43,222 nt of DNA from an uncultured Lachnospiraceae bacterium (GCA_902788035.1 CADAIL010000043.1:1-43222), one strand, 5' to 3'. Shown: positions 32,231-41,072, numbered from the stretch's first letter. Translations and numbers: made by a program. The notes: generated from the letters alone by a model not told the origin.

Positions 32231-33124
32231 ATGAAAGTTGGTTTTGTAGGACTCGGCATTATGGGTAGACCGATGGCTAAGAACCTGGTGAAGGCCGGTT
32301 ACGAGCTGGTCGTCTATGACTTCAACAAGGCTGCGGTAGATGACCTTGTAAGCTGCGGTGCAGCAGCTGCAGGCTGCGGCAAAGAAGTCGCTGAGCAGTG
32401 CCCGGTCGTGATCACAATGGTTCCGAACAGCCCGCATGTCCGCGCGGCAGTTTTCGGCGAGAACGGTCTTGCTGAGGGCATGAAGGCAGGCGAATCTGTC
32501 CTCATCGATATGAGCTCCATCGACCCGGTCGAGAGCAAGAAGATTGCTGCCGACCTTGAGAAGATCGGCGTAGACATGCTCGACGCTCCGGTCTCCGGCG
32601 GCGAGCCGAAGGCGATCGACGGAACGCTTTCCATCATGGTCGGCGGAAAGAAAGAGACATTTGACAAGTATTATGACATGCTCATGGTCATGGGCGGCTC
32701 CGCAGTGTATGTAGGACCGATCGGATCCGGCAACGTAGCAAAGCTCGCGAACCAGATGATCGTTGCGATCAACATCGCTGCATGTGCTGAGGCATTTACA
32801 TTTGCCGCAAAGATGGGCACAGATCCGGAACTTGTATATCAGGCGATCCGCGGCGGTCTTGCAGGCTCCACAGTTATGGACGCCAAGGTCCCGATGATGC
32901 TCGACGGCAACTACAAACCGGGCTTCCGCATTGCCCTTCACACAAAGGACCTCACCAATGCATTAAACGCAGCTCACGCGATCAATTCCCCGGCTCCGTT
33001 CACGGCTCAGGCTATGGAGATCCTTCAGTTCCTGAATGCGCATGACTGCGGCGCAGATGATCACGACGCAATCGTAAAATATTACGAGGCAATCTCCGGA
33101 ACATCAGTCGTTAAGGAAAAATAA
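32231..33124 (+). CDS. garR: 2-hydroxy-3-oxopropionate (tartronate semialdehyde) reductase
   Basis: A 297-aa beta-hydroxyacid dehydrogenase that reduces tartronate semialdehyde to D-glycerate with NAD(P)H in the cytosol. The Rossmann motif GFVGLGIMGRPMAKN is at the N-terminus, the substrate loop DAPVSGGEPKA and the catalytic lysine motif GSGNVAKLANQMIVA (Lys at about 171) follow, and KDLTNALNAA matches the C-terminal signature of GarR/GlxR. It is the first gene of the glucarate cluster, with AAGGAGG before its start. Its presence implies that the downstream route passes through tartronate semialdehyde. 3-Hydroxyisobutyrate dehydrogenase is a less likely alternative given the neighbours. Confidence 0.92.
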   Translation: MKVGFVGLGIMGRPMAKNLVKAGYELVVYDFNKAAVDDLVSCGAAAAGCGKEVAEQCPVVITMVPNSPHVRAAVFGENGLAEGMKAGESVLIDMSSIDPVESKKIAADLEKIGVDMLDAPVSGGEPKAIDGTLSIMVGGKKETFDKYYDMLMVMGGSAVYVGPIGSGNVAKLANQMIVAINIAACAEAFTFAAKMGTDPELVYQAIRGGLAGSTVMDAKVPMMLDGNYKPGFRIALHTKDLTNALNAAHAINSPAPFTAQAMEILQFLNAHDCGADDHDAIVKYYEAISGTSVVKEK

Positions 33125-33194
33125 ACAGTCTTTGAAAGCAACTTTACCCGGCAGGCAATCCGCCTGTCCGGGGAAGTAAGGAGGGAGAGTCTCA

Positions 33195-33692
33195 ATGTTC
33201 GTTAAAAAGTATGGCGATATCTGCGTCAGCATCTTTTTCCTGGTCGTCGGCATTGCTCTTATCATCGGTGCCAGAACGTTCCCTAAGAGTGCTGTCGTAG
33301 AAATCGGTCCGGATTTCATGCCGACCGTCATCGGCGCAGTTATCACGATTCTTTCCGTCATTCTCCTCATTCAGAGCATTAAGGGCCTGAAAGAGGCGGT
33401 TGCCAGGGCGGAAGCCGAGGGTAAGGATGACAGCGATTATAAGCGCGTTCTTTTATCCCTGATCCTCTCACTGGTCTATGTGTTCGTACTCCAGCCTGTA
33501 GGTTTCATTGTTTCAACACTTGTCTACCTGTTCGGACAGATTTTCATTCTGGCTCCGGATGAGAACCGCACAAAGAAAGACATCATTCTCTACCTGATCA
33601 TTGACGTCGTCTTTGTTCTCGTTGTTTTCTTCCTGTTCCGCTACGGATTCAAGATTGTCCTCCCGGCAGGCATCTTCACGATCAATCTATAA
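33195..33692 (+). CDS. tctB: tripartite tricarboxylate transporter small membrane subunit TctB
   Basis: A 165-aa membrane protein with four hydrophobic helices (DICVSIFFLVVGIALIIGA; PTVIGAVITILSVILLI; LLSLILSLVYVFVLQPVGFIV; ILYLIIDVVFVLVVFFLF), the layout of the TctB subunit. It pairs with TctA 13 bp downstream to form the membrane part of a secondary uptake system that uses an ion gradient. TctB is poorly conserved; identification rests on topology and on its place between garR and tctA. RBS AAGGAGG is well spaced. Confidence 0.9.
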   Translation: MFVKKYGDICVSIFFLVVGIALIIGARTFPKSAVVEIGPDFMPTVIGAVITILSVILLIQSIKGLKEAVARAEAEGKDDSDYKRVLLSLILSLVYVFVLQPVGFIVSTLVYLFGQIFILAPDENRTKKDIILYLIIDVVFVLVVFFLFRYGFKIVLPAGIFTINL

Positions 33693-33705
33693 GTAGGAGG
33701 TATTT

Positions 33706-35208
33706 ATGAACACACTATCATTAATGGGCTCGGCCTTCCTCAGCGTATGCCAGCCGATGTCACTTCTGCTTATGATCGCCGGTGTCGCAATCGGTATCGT
33801 ATTTGGCTCCATCCCGGGTCTTTCCGCATCCATGGCGGTCGCCCTGATGCTGCCGATCACATTCACTATGGAAGCCTCCCTCGGTATGAACGTCCTCGTC
33901 GCCGTTTATATCGGCGGTATCTCCGGCGGTCTTATCTCCGCTATTCTTCTGAACATGCCGGGTACAGCGTCCTCAATCGCCACAACATTCGACGGACACC
34001 CGATGGCTCAGAACGGACAGGCGATGAAGGCTCTCGGCCTTGGTATCGTATTCTCGTTCCTCGGCTCCGAGTTCTCTTTCCTCATCCTGTCATTCTTCGC
34101 TCCGAAGCTTGCTGATATCGCTCTTCAGTTCACTCCGGCTGAGAACTTCGGTATCTGTTTCTTCGCACTGACGATGGTCGCCGTTCTTTCATCCGGCAAC
34201 ATGGTCCGCGGTCTTCTCGCAGGTATGTTCGGCCTTGTCTTCGCGACCGTAGGTATGTCCCCGATTGACGGTACTGCCCGCTTCACCTTCGGCCAGGTCA
34301 ACCTGATGTCCGGCTTCGACACACTGACGACCCTGATCGGTATCTTCGCCGTCGCTGATATCTTAAAGACGGCTGAGAAAATGAAGGCCGGCGCAGCCAA
34401 GACGATCCCGGTAGAGAAGGTCAAGGGCTTCGGCTTCTCAATGCAGGAGTTTGTTTACCATCTGCCGAACTTCTTCAGATCCGCTCTGATCGGTACCGGC
34501 ATCGGTATCCTTCCGGGTATCGGCGGTTCGACATCCGGTATGCTCGCTTACGTAACTGCCAAGAATATGTCCAAGAAGCGCGATGAATTCGGCAAGGGCT
34601 GCCCGGACGGTATCGTCGCAACAGAGTCCGCCAATAACGCCACGATCGGCGGCGCCATGATCCCGCTTCTCGTTCTCGGTATCCCGGGCGACGGCGTTAC
34701 GGCCATGATGCTCGGCGGTTTCCTGATCCACGGCCTGTCCGCAGGTCCGCTACTCTTCGTCAAGAACGCTGATGTCGTTTACGGTATCTTCGCTGCCTGC
34801 ATGGTCTGCGGTCTTATCATGCTCATTGTCGAGTGGATCGGCATCAAGGGCTTCGTTCAGGTCCTCAAGGTTCCGAAGCACATCCTGCTTCCGTGCATCC
34901 TGGTCCTCTGCGCAGTCGGCGCGTTCGCAACGAACAACCGTATCTTCGACGTACAGTCCATCATGATCTTCGGTATCATCGGTTATCTCTACAGCAAGTT
35001 CAAGCTGCCGACCACGCCGTTTGTTCTCTGCTTCCTCATCGGCAACATGCTTGAGACTTACCTGAGACGAGGCATCATGCAGTACAAGAGCTTCGGCGCG
35101 TTCTTTGCAAGACCGATCTTCGACGTATTCTTCTTCATCGCGATCGGCGTAGTTCTCTGGTCTGTCTACAAGGAGATCAAGGGCACAAAGAAGGTGGACG
35201 AGGATTAA
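33706..35208 (+). CDS. tctA: tripartite tricarboxylate transporter large membrane subunit TctA
   Basis: A 500-aa integral membrane protein with about twelve helices. TctA family motifs are present in order: GSIPGLSASMAVALMLPIT near the N-terminus, GGISGGLISAILLNMPGT, the duplicated glycine-rich GIGILPGIGGSTSGMLAY in the middle, ATESANNATIGGAMIPLL and GNMLETYLRRGI near the end. It acts with TctB and the lipoprotein TctC. The local synonymous codon use (many GGT/ATC/GTC codons) suggests high expression. By context the substrate is probably glucarate or galactarate instead of citrate. Confidence 0.96.
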   Translation: MNTLSLMGSAFLSVCQPMSLLLMIAGVAIGIVFGSIPGLSASMAVALMLPITFTMEASLGMNVLVAVYIGGISGGLISAILLNMPGTASSIATTFDGHPMAQNGQAMKALGLGIVFSFLGSEFSFLILSFFAPKLADIALQFTPAENFGICFFALTMVAVLSSGNMVRGLLAGMFGLVFATVGMSPIDGTARFTFGQVNLMSGFDTLTTLIGIFAVADILKTAEKMKAGAAKTIPVEKVKGFGFSMQEFVYHLPNFFRSALIGTGIGILPGIGGSTSGMLAYVTAKNMSKKRDEFGKGCPDGIVATESANNATIGGAMIPLLVLGIPGDGVTAMMLGGFLIHGLSAGPLLFVKNADVVYGIFAACMVCGLIMLIVEWIGIKGFVQVLKVPKHILLPCILVLCAVGAFATNNRIFDVQSIMIFGIIGYLYSKFKLPTTPFVLCFLIGNMLETYLRRGIMQYKSFGAFFARPIFDVFFFIAIGVVLWSVYKEIKGTKKVDED

Positions 35209-35232
35209 GTTCTCCACTGGTGAATAAAGCCG

Positions 35233-35256
35233 CGGCAGATCTGCAATGATCTGCCG
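35233..35256 (+). promoter_or_regulatory. intercistronic hairpin between tctA and tctC
   Basis: CGGCAGATC-TGCAAT-GATCTGCCG is a perfect 9-bp stem without a T-run. Hairpins at this place often protect or separate transcripts so that the binding protein is made in excess over the membrane subunits. Confidence 0.65.
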
Positions 35257-35321
35257 GACTATGAAAAAGGTTTCATTATCTTCTCGGCAGGGAAGTATTA
35301 AAAGAAAAAAGGAGGCACAAA

Positions 35322-36347
35322 ATGAAACGTAAATTATTTGCACTTGCACTCACGGCAACCATGGTCCTCGGACTCGCTGCATGCGGCGGCTCCGACTCTT
35401 CATCAGCAGCAGCTCCGGCAGCAGGCGGCGCTGAGTCCTCAGCAGCAGGCGGCGCGGAGATGACCTCTGAGTGGGCACCGAGCGGCACAGTCTCTATCGT
35501 TGTTCCTGCAGGCGCAGGCGGCGACACAGACCTTACAGCCCGTACATTTGCACAGTATGCGAAAGAGCTTACAGGCGTTGACTTCATCGTTGTAAACGCT
35601 AACGGCGCATCCGGCTCTGTCGCATCCAACCAGGTCCTTCAGTCCGCTAACGACGGTATGACATTCCTGTATGGCCATACGCTTGTCAACGTTGCAAATA
35701 TCGCCGGCATCACAGATTTCAATTACACAGCTTTCACACTTGGCCCGACATTCGCAAAGAATCCGGCTCAGGGTCTCTATGTCAACGCTGAGAAGTATGC
35801 TGACCTCAATGCTTTCATCGAGGCTGCAAAGGCTGCTCCGGGCCAGCTCAAGGCTGCTACCGAAGTCGGCGCATACACATACTACGAGCTTCTCGCTTTC
35901 GAGAAGGCTGCAGGCATTGACCTTGACCTCGTAGACGCAGGCTCCAACTCCGACAAGATCACAGCTATGCTTTCCGGCCAGATCGACCTTATGCCGGGCG
36001 CTTACCTGAACTGCAAAGAGTATATCGAAGCAGGTCAGTTCGTCTGCATCGGCGCTCCGACAGCTGAAGCTTATGAGATCACACCGGATGTTCCGGTCCT
36101 CAAAGAAGAAGGTATCGACCTTGTATATCCGGACTGCGACTACTCCTTCTACTTCCCGGCAGACACAGACCCGGCTATCATCGCTTACTATGATGAGCTG
36201 GTTGCCAAGGTCCTTGAGGATCCGGATGCACAGAAGGCTCTGACAGATCTTCCGGTCATGCCGTACTATCTGACATCTGAAGAGTCCGCTGCAAATGAAG
36301 AGACAATGTACAACACAATTAAAGAGATCGCTGACAGCCTTGCATAA
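35322..36347 (+). CDS. tctC: tripartite tricarboxylate transporter substrate-binding lipoprotein TctC
   Basis: A 341-aa extracytoplasmic solute-binding protein. The signal peptide MKRKLFALALTATMVLGL ends in the lipobox LAAC (Cys at about 22), followed by a Ser/Ala/Gly linker. The mature protein has the Bug/TctC motifs VSIVVPAGAGGDTDLTARTFA, NGASGSVASNQVL and GSNSDKITAMLSGQIDLMPG, and a late DCDYSFYFPADTDPAI. Bug proteins bind carboxylates through water-mediated contacts. Codons are strongly biased and the gene is flanked by a hairpin before and a terminator after it, both consistent with high expression. Glucarate as ligand is inferred from the operon. Confidence 0.95.
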   Translation: MKRKLFALALTATMVLGLAACGGSDSSSAAAPAAGGAESSAAGGAEMTSEWAPSGTVSIVVPAGAGGDTDLTARTFAQYAKELTGVDFIVVNANGASGSVASNQVLQSANDGMTFLYGHTLVNVANIAGITDFNYTAFTLGPTFAKNPAQGLYVNAEKYADLNAFIEAAKAAPGQLKAATEVGAYTYYELLAFEKAAGIDLDLVDAGSNSDKITAMLSGQIDLMPGAYLNCKEYIEAGQFVCIGAPTAEAYEITPDVPVLKEEGIDLVYPDCDYSFYFPADTDPAIIAYYDELVAKVLEDPDAQKALTDLPVMPYYLTSEESAANEETMYNTIKEIADSLA

Positions 36348-36384
36348 GGATGCCGCTATCTGAACGGAACTGACGCACATAAAT

Positions 36385-36426
36385 AGCCGGCGGGTCGGGA
36401 CAGCCAGCCCGGCCTGCCGGCTTTTT
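36385..36426 (+). terminator. internal terminator after tctC
   Basis: AGCCGGC..GCCGGCT with an inner GG-CGGG/CCCG-CC stem, followed by TTTTT. It lies 38 bp after tctC and probably reduces expression of the enzyme genes relative to the binding protein; a weak promoter (TATAGA near 36471) may follow. Confidence 0.88.
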
Positions 36427-36516
36427 ATAAGCAGATGTTTCCGGAAGTTATCTGTCGTGACTGCCTTTCTTATAGAATAGAAAGCGGACGGCATTACCCG
36501 GACAATGGAGGAAAAT

Positions 36517-37413
36517 ATGAATACAGATTATATCAAGGGTGTTATCGTCCCCATTATTACTGTCATTGATGAAGATGAGAAGATCGACGAAGCCGGAATG
36601 CGCCGTCAGGTCGAGTTCGTCATTAAGGGCGGTCTTCACGGAATCCTTGCCTTCGGCTCCAACGGTGAGTTCTATCAGATGGAAGAAGACGAGATGGAGC
36701 GCGGCCTTGAGATCATGATAGATCAGGCTGCCGGACGTGTCCCGGTCTATTTCGGTATCGGCGCGATCAACACGAAGAAGTGCGTGCGTCTTGCCAAAAT
36801 GGCAGCTGCCCACAACGTTGCGGGCATTTCTATTCTTCAGCCGATGTTCCTTAAGCCGACCGAGGATGAGCTCTATACGCATTTCAAGACGATTGCTGAC
36901 GCTGTTCCGGATGTCCCTGTCCTCATTTACAATAATCCCGGTCGTACAGGCTACACTCTGAGCGGCGGTCTTGTTGAGAAACTTGCTCATCAGGTTCCGA
37001 ATATCGTGGGAATGAAAGATACTTCCGGAGATATGACACAGACGGAAGAATTTATTCGCCGTAATCGCGATATCGATTTCAAAGTCTTCGGTGGTAAGGA
37101 TACTCTGCTCTATGTCTCTCTGTGCTGCGGCGCAGTCGGCGGAGTGTGCACGGCGGGCAATTTCATGCCGGAGCTTATCACAGAAGTTTATAACAAATTT
37201 GTGGAAGGTGACCTTGAGGGCTCAAAAGAAGCTCAGTTCAAAGTGAATCCGGTTCGTCTTTCTATGGACGCGGCTTCCTTCCCGGTAGCAGCCAAGGATA
37301 TGGCTAATCTGCGCGGCCTCGAGATCGGCGTACCATATCTGCCGAGCAAGCCGTCTCATAAGGCAGCTTATGACAATATCAAGGCAGAAATGGAAAAGGC
37401 CGGACTTATCTGA
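36517..37413 (+). CDS. DHDPS-family lyase, probably ketodeoxyglucarate aldolase or dehydratase
   Basis: The ATG at 36517 (MNTDYIKGVIVPII) is preferred to that at 36505, because GGAGG at 36507-36511 then serves as its RBS. The 298-aa product is a class I (Schiff base) TIM-barrel enzyme: K167 (GMKDTSGD) and Y138 (LIYNNPGRTGY) are the catalytic pair, and the phosphate/carboxylate loop reads GSNGE in place of the GTTGE of lysine-pathway DapA. Two functions fit the operon: 5-dehydro-4-deoxyglucarate dehydratase, or an aldolase giving pyruvate and tartronate semialdehyde. The presence of garR and lack of an HpcH-type GarL favour the second. This is inference. Confidence 0.88.
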   Translation: MNTDYIKGVIVPIITVIDEDEKIDEAGMRRQVEFVIKGGLHGILAFGSNGEFYQMEEDEMERGLEIMIDQAAGRVPVYFGIGAINTKKCVRLAKMAAAHNVAGISILQPMFLKPTEDELYTHFKTIADAVPDVPVLIYNNPGRTGYTLSGGLVEKLAHQVPNIVGMKDTSGDMTQTEEFIRRNRDIDFKVFGGKDTLLYVSLCCGAVGGVCTAGNFMPELITEVYNKFVEGDLEGSKEAQFKVNPVRLSMDAASFPVAAKDMANLRGLEIGVPYLPSKPSHKAAYDNIKAEMEKAGLI

Positions 37414-37431
37414 TATACAAAGGAGACAACG

Positions 37432-38766
37432 ATGAAAAGAATTATTACTAAAATGGAAGTTTTCCCGGTAGCCGGACATGACTGTATGGAGCTTAACCTC
37501 TCAGGTGCGCACGGACCGTATTTTACACGTAATGTTGTAATTCTGACAGCTGATAACGGCGACGAAGGTATCGGCGAAGTCCCGGGCGGCGAAAAGATCA
37601 CCGACGCGCTCAACGAAGTGAAATTCCTTGTTGAGGGAAGCAACCTGGCAGAGTACAAGACAACTCTCCGCAAGGTCGAGGAATATCTCGCAGCCAAGGG
37701 TGAGGAAGACGTCCGCGGCAATCAGACATTTGACCTCCGTACAGGCGTCCATGTAAAGACGGCGATCGAAGCTCCGTGCCTTGACCTTCTCGGCAAGATG
37801 CTCGGCGTGACAGTCTCCGAACTTCTCGGCGAAGGCCAGCAGAGAGACCGCGTCCGCATGCTCGGCTATCTGTTCTTTGTCGGCGACCCGAACAAGACAG
37901 ACCTCGAGTATCTCCATGAGCCGGATGCAGACTGCACATGGTATCGCATCCGCCATGAAGAGGCGATGACGCCGGATAAGATCGTTGAATTCGCCAAGGC
38001 AACAAAAGAGAAATACGGCTTCACAGATTTCAAGCTCAAGGGCGGCGTTCTCCCGGGCGACCAGGAAATGGAATGCATCCGCGCTATGAAGAAGGAATTC
38101 CCGGATTCAAGATTCGACCTTGACCCGAACGGCGGCTGGCTGCTCGAGCAGGCAGTAGAGTATGTAAAGGGCATGCAGGGCATCCTGACATACTGCGAAG
38201 ATCCGTGCGGCGCTGAAGGCGTTTACTCCGGACGTGAAATCGTTTCCGAGTTCCGCCGCAGAACAGGCTTCCCGACAGCGACCAACATGATCGCTACGGA
38301 CTGGAGAGAAGTCGGACACGCTCTGGAATCTCAGGCTGTCGACATCATCCTTGCTGACCCGCATTTCTGGACGATGGCAGGTTCTGTACGTGTCGCTCAG
38401 ATGTGCCATGACTTCGGCTACACATGGGGATCTCATTCCAATAACCATTTTGATATCTCCCTCGCTATGTTCACACAGGTCGGCGCTTCCGTACCGGGCT
38501 TCTACAATGCTCTGGATACGCACTGGATCTGGCAGGAAGGCATTGAGAGACTTACCAAAGAGCCGCTTCAGATCGTGGACAGCTGCGTAACTGTTCCGAA
38601 TAAGCCGGGTCTCGGCGTTGAGATCGACCGCGATCAGCTTATGAAGGCTCATCAGCTCTATATGGACAAGTGCTTCGGCAAGGGCGCAAGAAACGACGCT
38701 GTAGGCATGCAGTATCTCATTCCGGGCTGGAAGTTCGATCCGAAGAGACCGTGCCTTGTCCGCTAA
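37432..38766 (+). CDS. gudD: glucarate dehydratase, first copy
   Basis: A 444-aa enolase-superfamily enzyme that removes water from D-glucarate (or L-idarate) to give 5-keto-4-deoxyglucarate. All GudD catalytic positions are present with a constant offset of 4 from E. coli: K201/K203 (FKLKGG), D231 (LDPNGG), E262, N285 (TNMIATDW), D309 (ADPHFW) and H335 (SHSNNHFD). The full-length family pattern continues to [15 protein letters not shown]. It starts 18 bp after the DHDPS-family gene with AAGGAG. The first 110 residues differ from E. coli GudD more than the barrel does, which could alter specificity. Confidence 0.96.
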   Translation: MKRIITKMEVFPVAGHDCMELNLSGAHGPYFTRNVVILTADNGDEGIGEVPGGEKITDALNEVKFLVEGSNLAEYKTTLRKVEEYLAAKGEEDVRGNQTFDLRTGVHVKTAIEAPCLDLLGKMLGVTVSELLGEGQQRDRVRMLGYLFFVGDPNKTDLEYLHEPDADCTWYRIRHEEAMTPDKIVEFAKATKEKYGFTDFKLKGGVLPGDQEMECIRAMKKEFPDSRFDLDPNGGWLLEQAVEYVKGMQGILTYCEDPCGAEGVYSGREIVSEFRRRTGFPTATNMIATDWREVGHALESQAVDIILADPHFWTMAGSVRVAQMCHDFGYTWGSHSNNHFDISLAMFTQVGASVPGFYNALDTHWIWQEGIERLTKEPLQIVDSCVTVPNKPGLGVEIDRDQLMKAHQLYMDKCFGKGARNDAVGMQYLIPGWKFDPKRPCLVR

Positions 38767-38847
38767 GTTAATCTCTGAAACTACAGTTCTCCTGTGAGTT
38801 TTGATATGGCGGCCGCTGTGCATCCTCTTCGGAGGACGGCGGCCGGT

Positions 38848-38876
38848 AGAATAGGAGGGGATGCCCCTCCTATTCT
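38848..38876 (+). promoter_or_regulatory. strong hairpin between the two gudD genes
   Basis: AGAATAGGAGGGG-ATG-CCCCTCCTATTCT has a perfect 13-bp stem and a 3-nt loop. No T-run follows, so it is more likely a processing or stability element than a terminator. A family C element begins 6 bp later. Confidence 0.75.
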
Positions 38877-38881
38877 GCTAA

Positions 38882-39083
38882 TAACAGTTCAGACAGGCTG
38901 CGGCGGAGTTCTATAAACCGGCTTCAAGCATCACCTTCATCGAAAAACGCCGGTCCTCACCTCCGAACTTAAAGAATGCATTCGCATTCTTTGATCTCTC
39001 AGTCGGACCGACAATGTTTTTCTCACGAAGACGGATGCTTTGCTGCCGGAAACGAACTGAAAGATAAGTCTGTCTGAGCCGTT
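38882..39083 (+). repeat. family C structured element, copy 2 (202 bp)
   Basis: Homologous to 24141-24348 in the inverse orientation on the map but in the same orientation relative to its flanking genes. It opens TAACAGTTCAGACAGGCTGC; the apical hairpin is AAAGAATGC-ATTC-GCATTCTTT in place of the GC-rich one of copy 1, and the inner stem reads GCCGGTCC/GGACCGAC with compensating changes. The element fills half of the 389-bp gap between gudD copies and ends 72 bp before the second start codon. Confidence 0.75.
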
Positions 39084-39155
39084 CCCCCTGCTATCAGACT
39101 TTCGGAGAAATGAACAGGTCCCGCGCGGACTATAAAAGACTGTAAGGAGGCGCAT

Positions 39156-40505
39156 ATGTCCAATACTCCTATTATTAAAGAAATGCAGGTCATTCCGGTC
39201 GCCGGATATGACAGTATGCTCATGACCTTAAGCGGCGCCCACGCACCGTGCTTTACACGCAATCTTGTCGTGCTCCACGATAACGCAGGCCACACGGGTA
39301 TCGGCGAGATCCACGGCGGTGATTACACCTGCGACTGCCTTAACGCCATGAAACCGCTCGTTGAAGGCCAGCCGGTGTCCAATTACCGTGAAGTGCTTCA
39401 GAAGATCCACAAGATCGCAAAGAAATCCTCCGCGGACGACGGAGAGGGAATCCAGACGCTGGATATCTCCAAGCTGAAATTCGTCGTCAAGAGCGAGTGG
39501 GCGATCGAGTGCGCCATGATGGACCTGTTCGGCCAGTTCCTCGGCGTTCCGATGGCTTCTCTTATGGGCGAGGGCAAGCAGAGAGATGAAGTTGAGATGC
39601 TCGGCTACCTCTTCTATGTCTCTGACAAGAATAAAGTTCCCGCAGGCGACATGCAGTATCTCGATGAGAGCGACAGCAGTGATCCTTGGTTCAGACTGAG
39701 ACGCGAGGAGATCCTAACTCCGGAGCGCATTGTCGAGGAGGCGGAAGCCCTTACAGAGAAGTACGGATTCAAGAACTTTAAGCTGAAGGGCGGCGTGCTC
39801 GCGGGTGCCGAGGAAATGGAAGCCTGCAGAGCCCTCAAGAAGCGCTTCCCGGACGCGCGCATTAACATCGACCCAAACGGCGCCTGGAGCCTTGCCGAAG
39901 CGATCGACCTCTGCCGCGACATGCATGATGTGATCACCTACATGGAAGATCCGTGCGGCCCGGAGGCGGGCTATTCGAGCCGTGAGATCATGCGCGAGTT
40001 CAAGAACGCCACTCAGTTCCAGGTGGCTACGAACATGATCGCCACGGACTGGAGACAGTTCTATCACACAGTGAGCCTCAACGCCTGCGACATCATTCTC
40101 GCGGATCCGCATTTCTGGGGCTTTGACGGGGCGATCCGCATGTCCCAGCTGCTGACATCCTGGGGTCTTACCTGGGGCGTGCATTCCAATAATCATTTCG
40201 ATATTACGCTGGCTGCATTTGCACAGGTCGGCTGCGCTGCTGTCGGAGATCCGGCTCCTATGGATACACACTGGATCTGGCAGGACGGCCAGAATCTGCT
40301 GCTTGACGCTCCGCAGATCATTAATGGCAAGCTGCAGCTTCCGGATGCTCCGGGTCTCGGTGTCCACCTCAACATGAAGCGTGTCGAGGAGGCCAACGCC
40401 CTCTATAACAGCATGCCGACGCACGACCGCGATGATGCCAAGGCAATGCAGTATCTGATTCCGAACTGGGTCTATGACCATAAGAAGCCCTGTCTTGTGA
40501 GATAA
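39156..40505 (+). CDS. gudD: glucarate dehydratase, second copy
   Basis: A 449-aa GudD paralogue. The catalytic set is again complete, now at an offset of 8 from the copy at 37432 relative to itself less 4: K209/K211 (FKLKGG), D239 (IDPNGA), E270, N293 (TNMIATDW), D317 (ADPHFW) and H343 (VHSNNHFD). It is about as distant from the first copy as from E. coli GudD, judging by eye, so it is not a recent duplicate. It has its own AAGGAGG RBS and is separated from the first by a hairpin and the family C element. A different epimer preference (for example glucarate against idarate or galactarate) is a reasonable hypothesis; a non-catalytic GudX-type role is unlikely with all residues kept. Confidence 0.95.
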   Translation: MSNTPIIKEMQVIPVAGYDSMLMTLSGAHAPCFTRNLVVLHDNAGHTGIGEIHGGDYTCDCLNAMKPLVEGQPVSNYREVLQKIHKIAKKSSADDGEGIQTLDISKLKFVVKSEWAIECAMMDLFGQFLGVPMASLMGEGKQRDEVEMLGYLFYVSDKNKVPAGDMQYLDESDSSDPWFRLRREEILTPERIVEEAEALTEKYGFKNFKLKGGVLAGAEEMEACRALKKRFPDARINIDPNGAWSLAEAIDLCRDMHDVITYMEDPCGPEAGYSSREIMREFKNATQFQVATNMIATDWRQFYHTVSLNACDIILADPHFWGFDGAIRMSQLLTSWGLTWGVHSNNHFDITLAAFAQVGCAAVGDPAPMDTHWIWQDGQNLLLDAPQIINGKLQLPDAPGLGVHLNMKRVEEANALYNSMPTHDRDDAKAMQYLIPNWVYDHKKPCLVR

Positions 40506-40618
40506 ACTTATACTTCCCGTAGAACACATTCAGAGTAGTCTCGTCTTTGGCTGACAGAGGCTCGGTAAGTGGAAGTTTAAGGGAATTTGCTGAAAGATTT
40601 ACATAATATTGTACTATA

Positions 40619-40646
40619 AGGGGCTGCCGCGGCAGCCCCTGCTTTT
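40619..40646 (+). terminator. terminator of the glucarate cluster
   Basis: AGGGGCTGCC and GGCAGCCCCT around GC make a perfect 22-bp palindrome, followed by GCTTTT. Confidence 0.85.
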
Positions 40647-40656
40647 GATGAGTGAT

Positions 40657-41072
40657 GGCAGTCATGATTGCTTGATCCCCCTGTCTCTACTGCCCGGGGA
40701 GCACTATTTTATTTATACTCCGGGGTGAATGGCCGTCGCTTTGGGTGAAATCAACCTTAATCGACTGAAAGCAAGAAAGCCTGCGGGCAGTCAACTAAGT
40801 TCAACCGGCGTTACACGACTGCCCGGGTGGTATGGAGGACAGTAGCTTTTGTAAAAACCACCTTTTATCTACTGCTGGCAAAAACCTGGCATAAGAAAGT
40901 CATACCGTCATCCAGTGTCAAAACCTGCAAACGTGACTGCTTTTAAGCTGGGCATTTTTTTGGGTGGTAAGCTGATTTATCGAAAAATGAGCCAGTGATA
41001 CTGCCTGAGCATTGTATTTTGACTTATATAGGGCACTGCACATGAGGATTATTTTGCAAGATCGACTGCCGG
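40657..41072 (+). repeat. family B intergenic element, copy 2
   Basis: Homologous to 12121-12668 without the internal duplication. Landmarks: GGCAGTCATG at the start, CTACTGCCCGGGG, a central unit with GAAATCAACCTTAATCGACTG, then the 256-bp 3' part from GACTGCCCGGGTGGTAT to CAAGATCGACTGCCGG. No ORF is credible. It lies between the glucarate terminator and trpS. The following 41073-41265 holds no gene; a TTGACA at 41148 lacks a matching -10. Confidence 0.75.
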
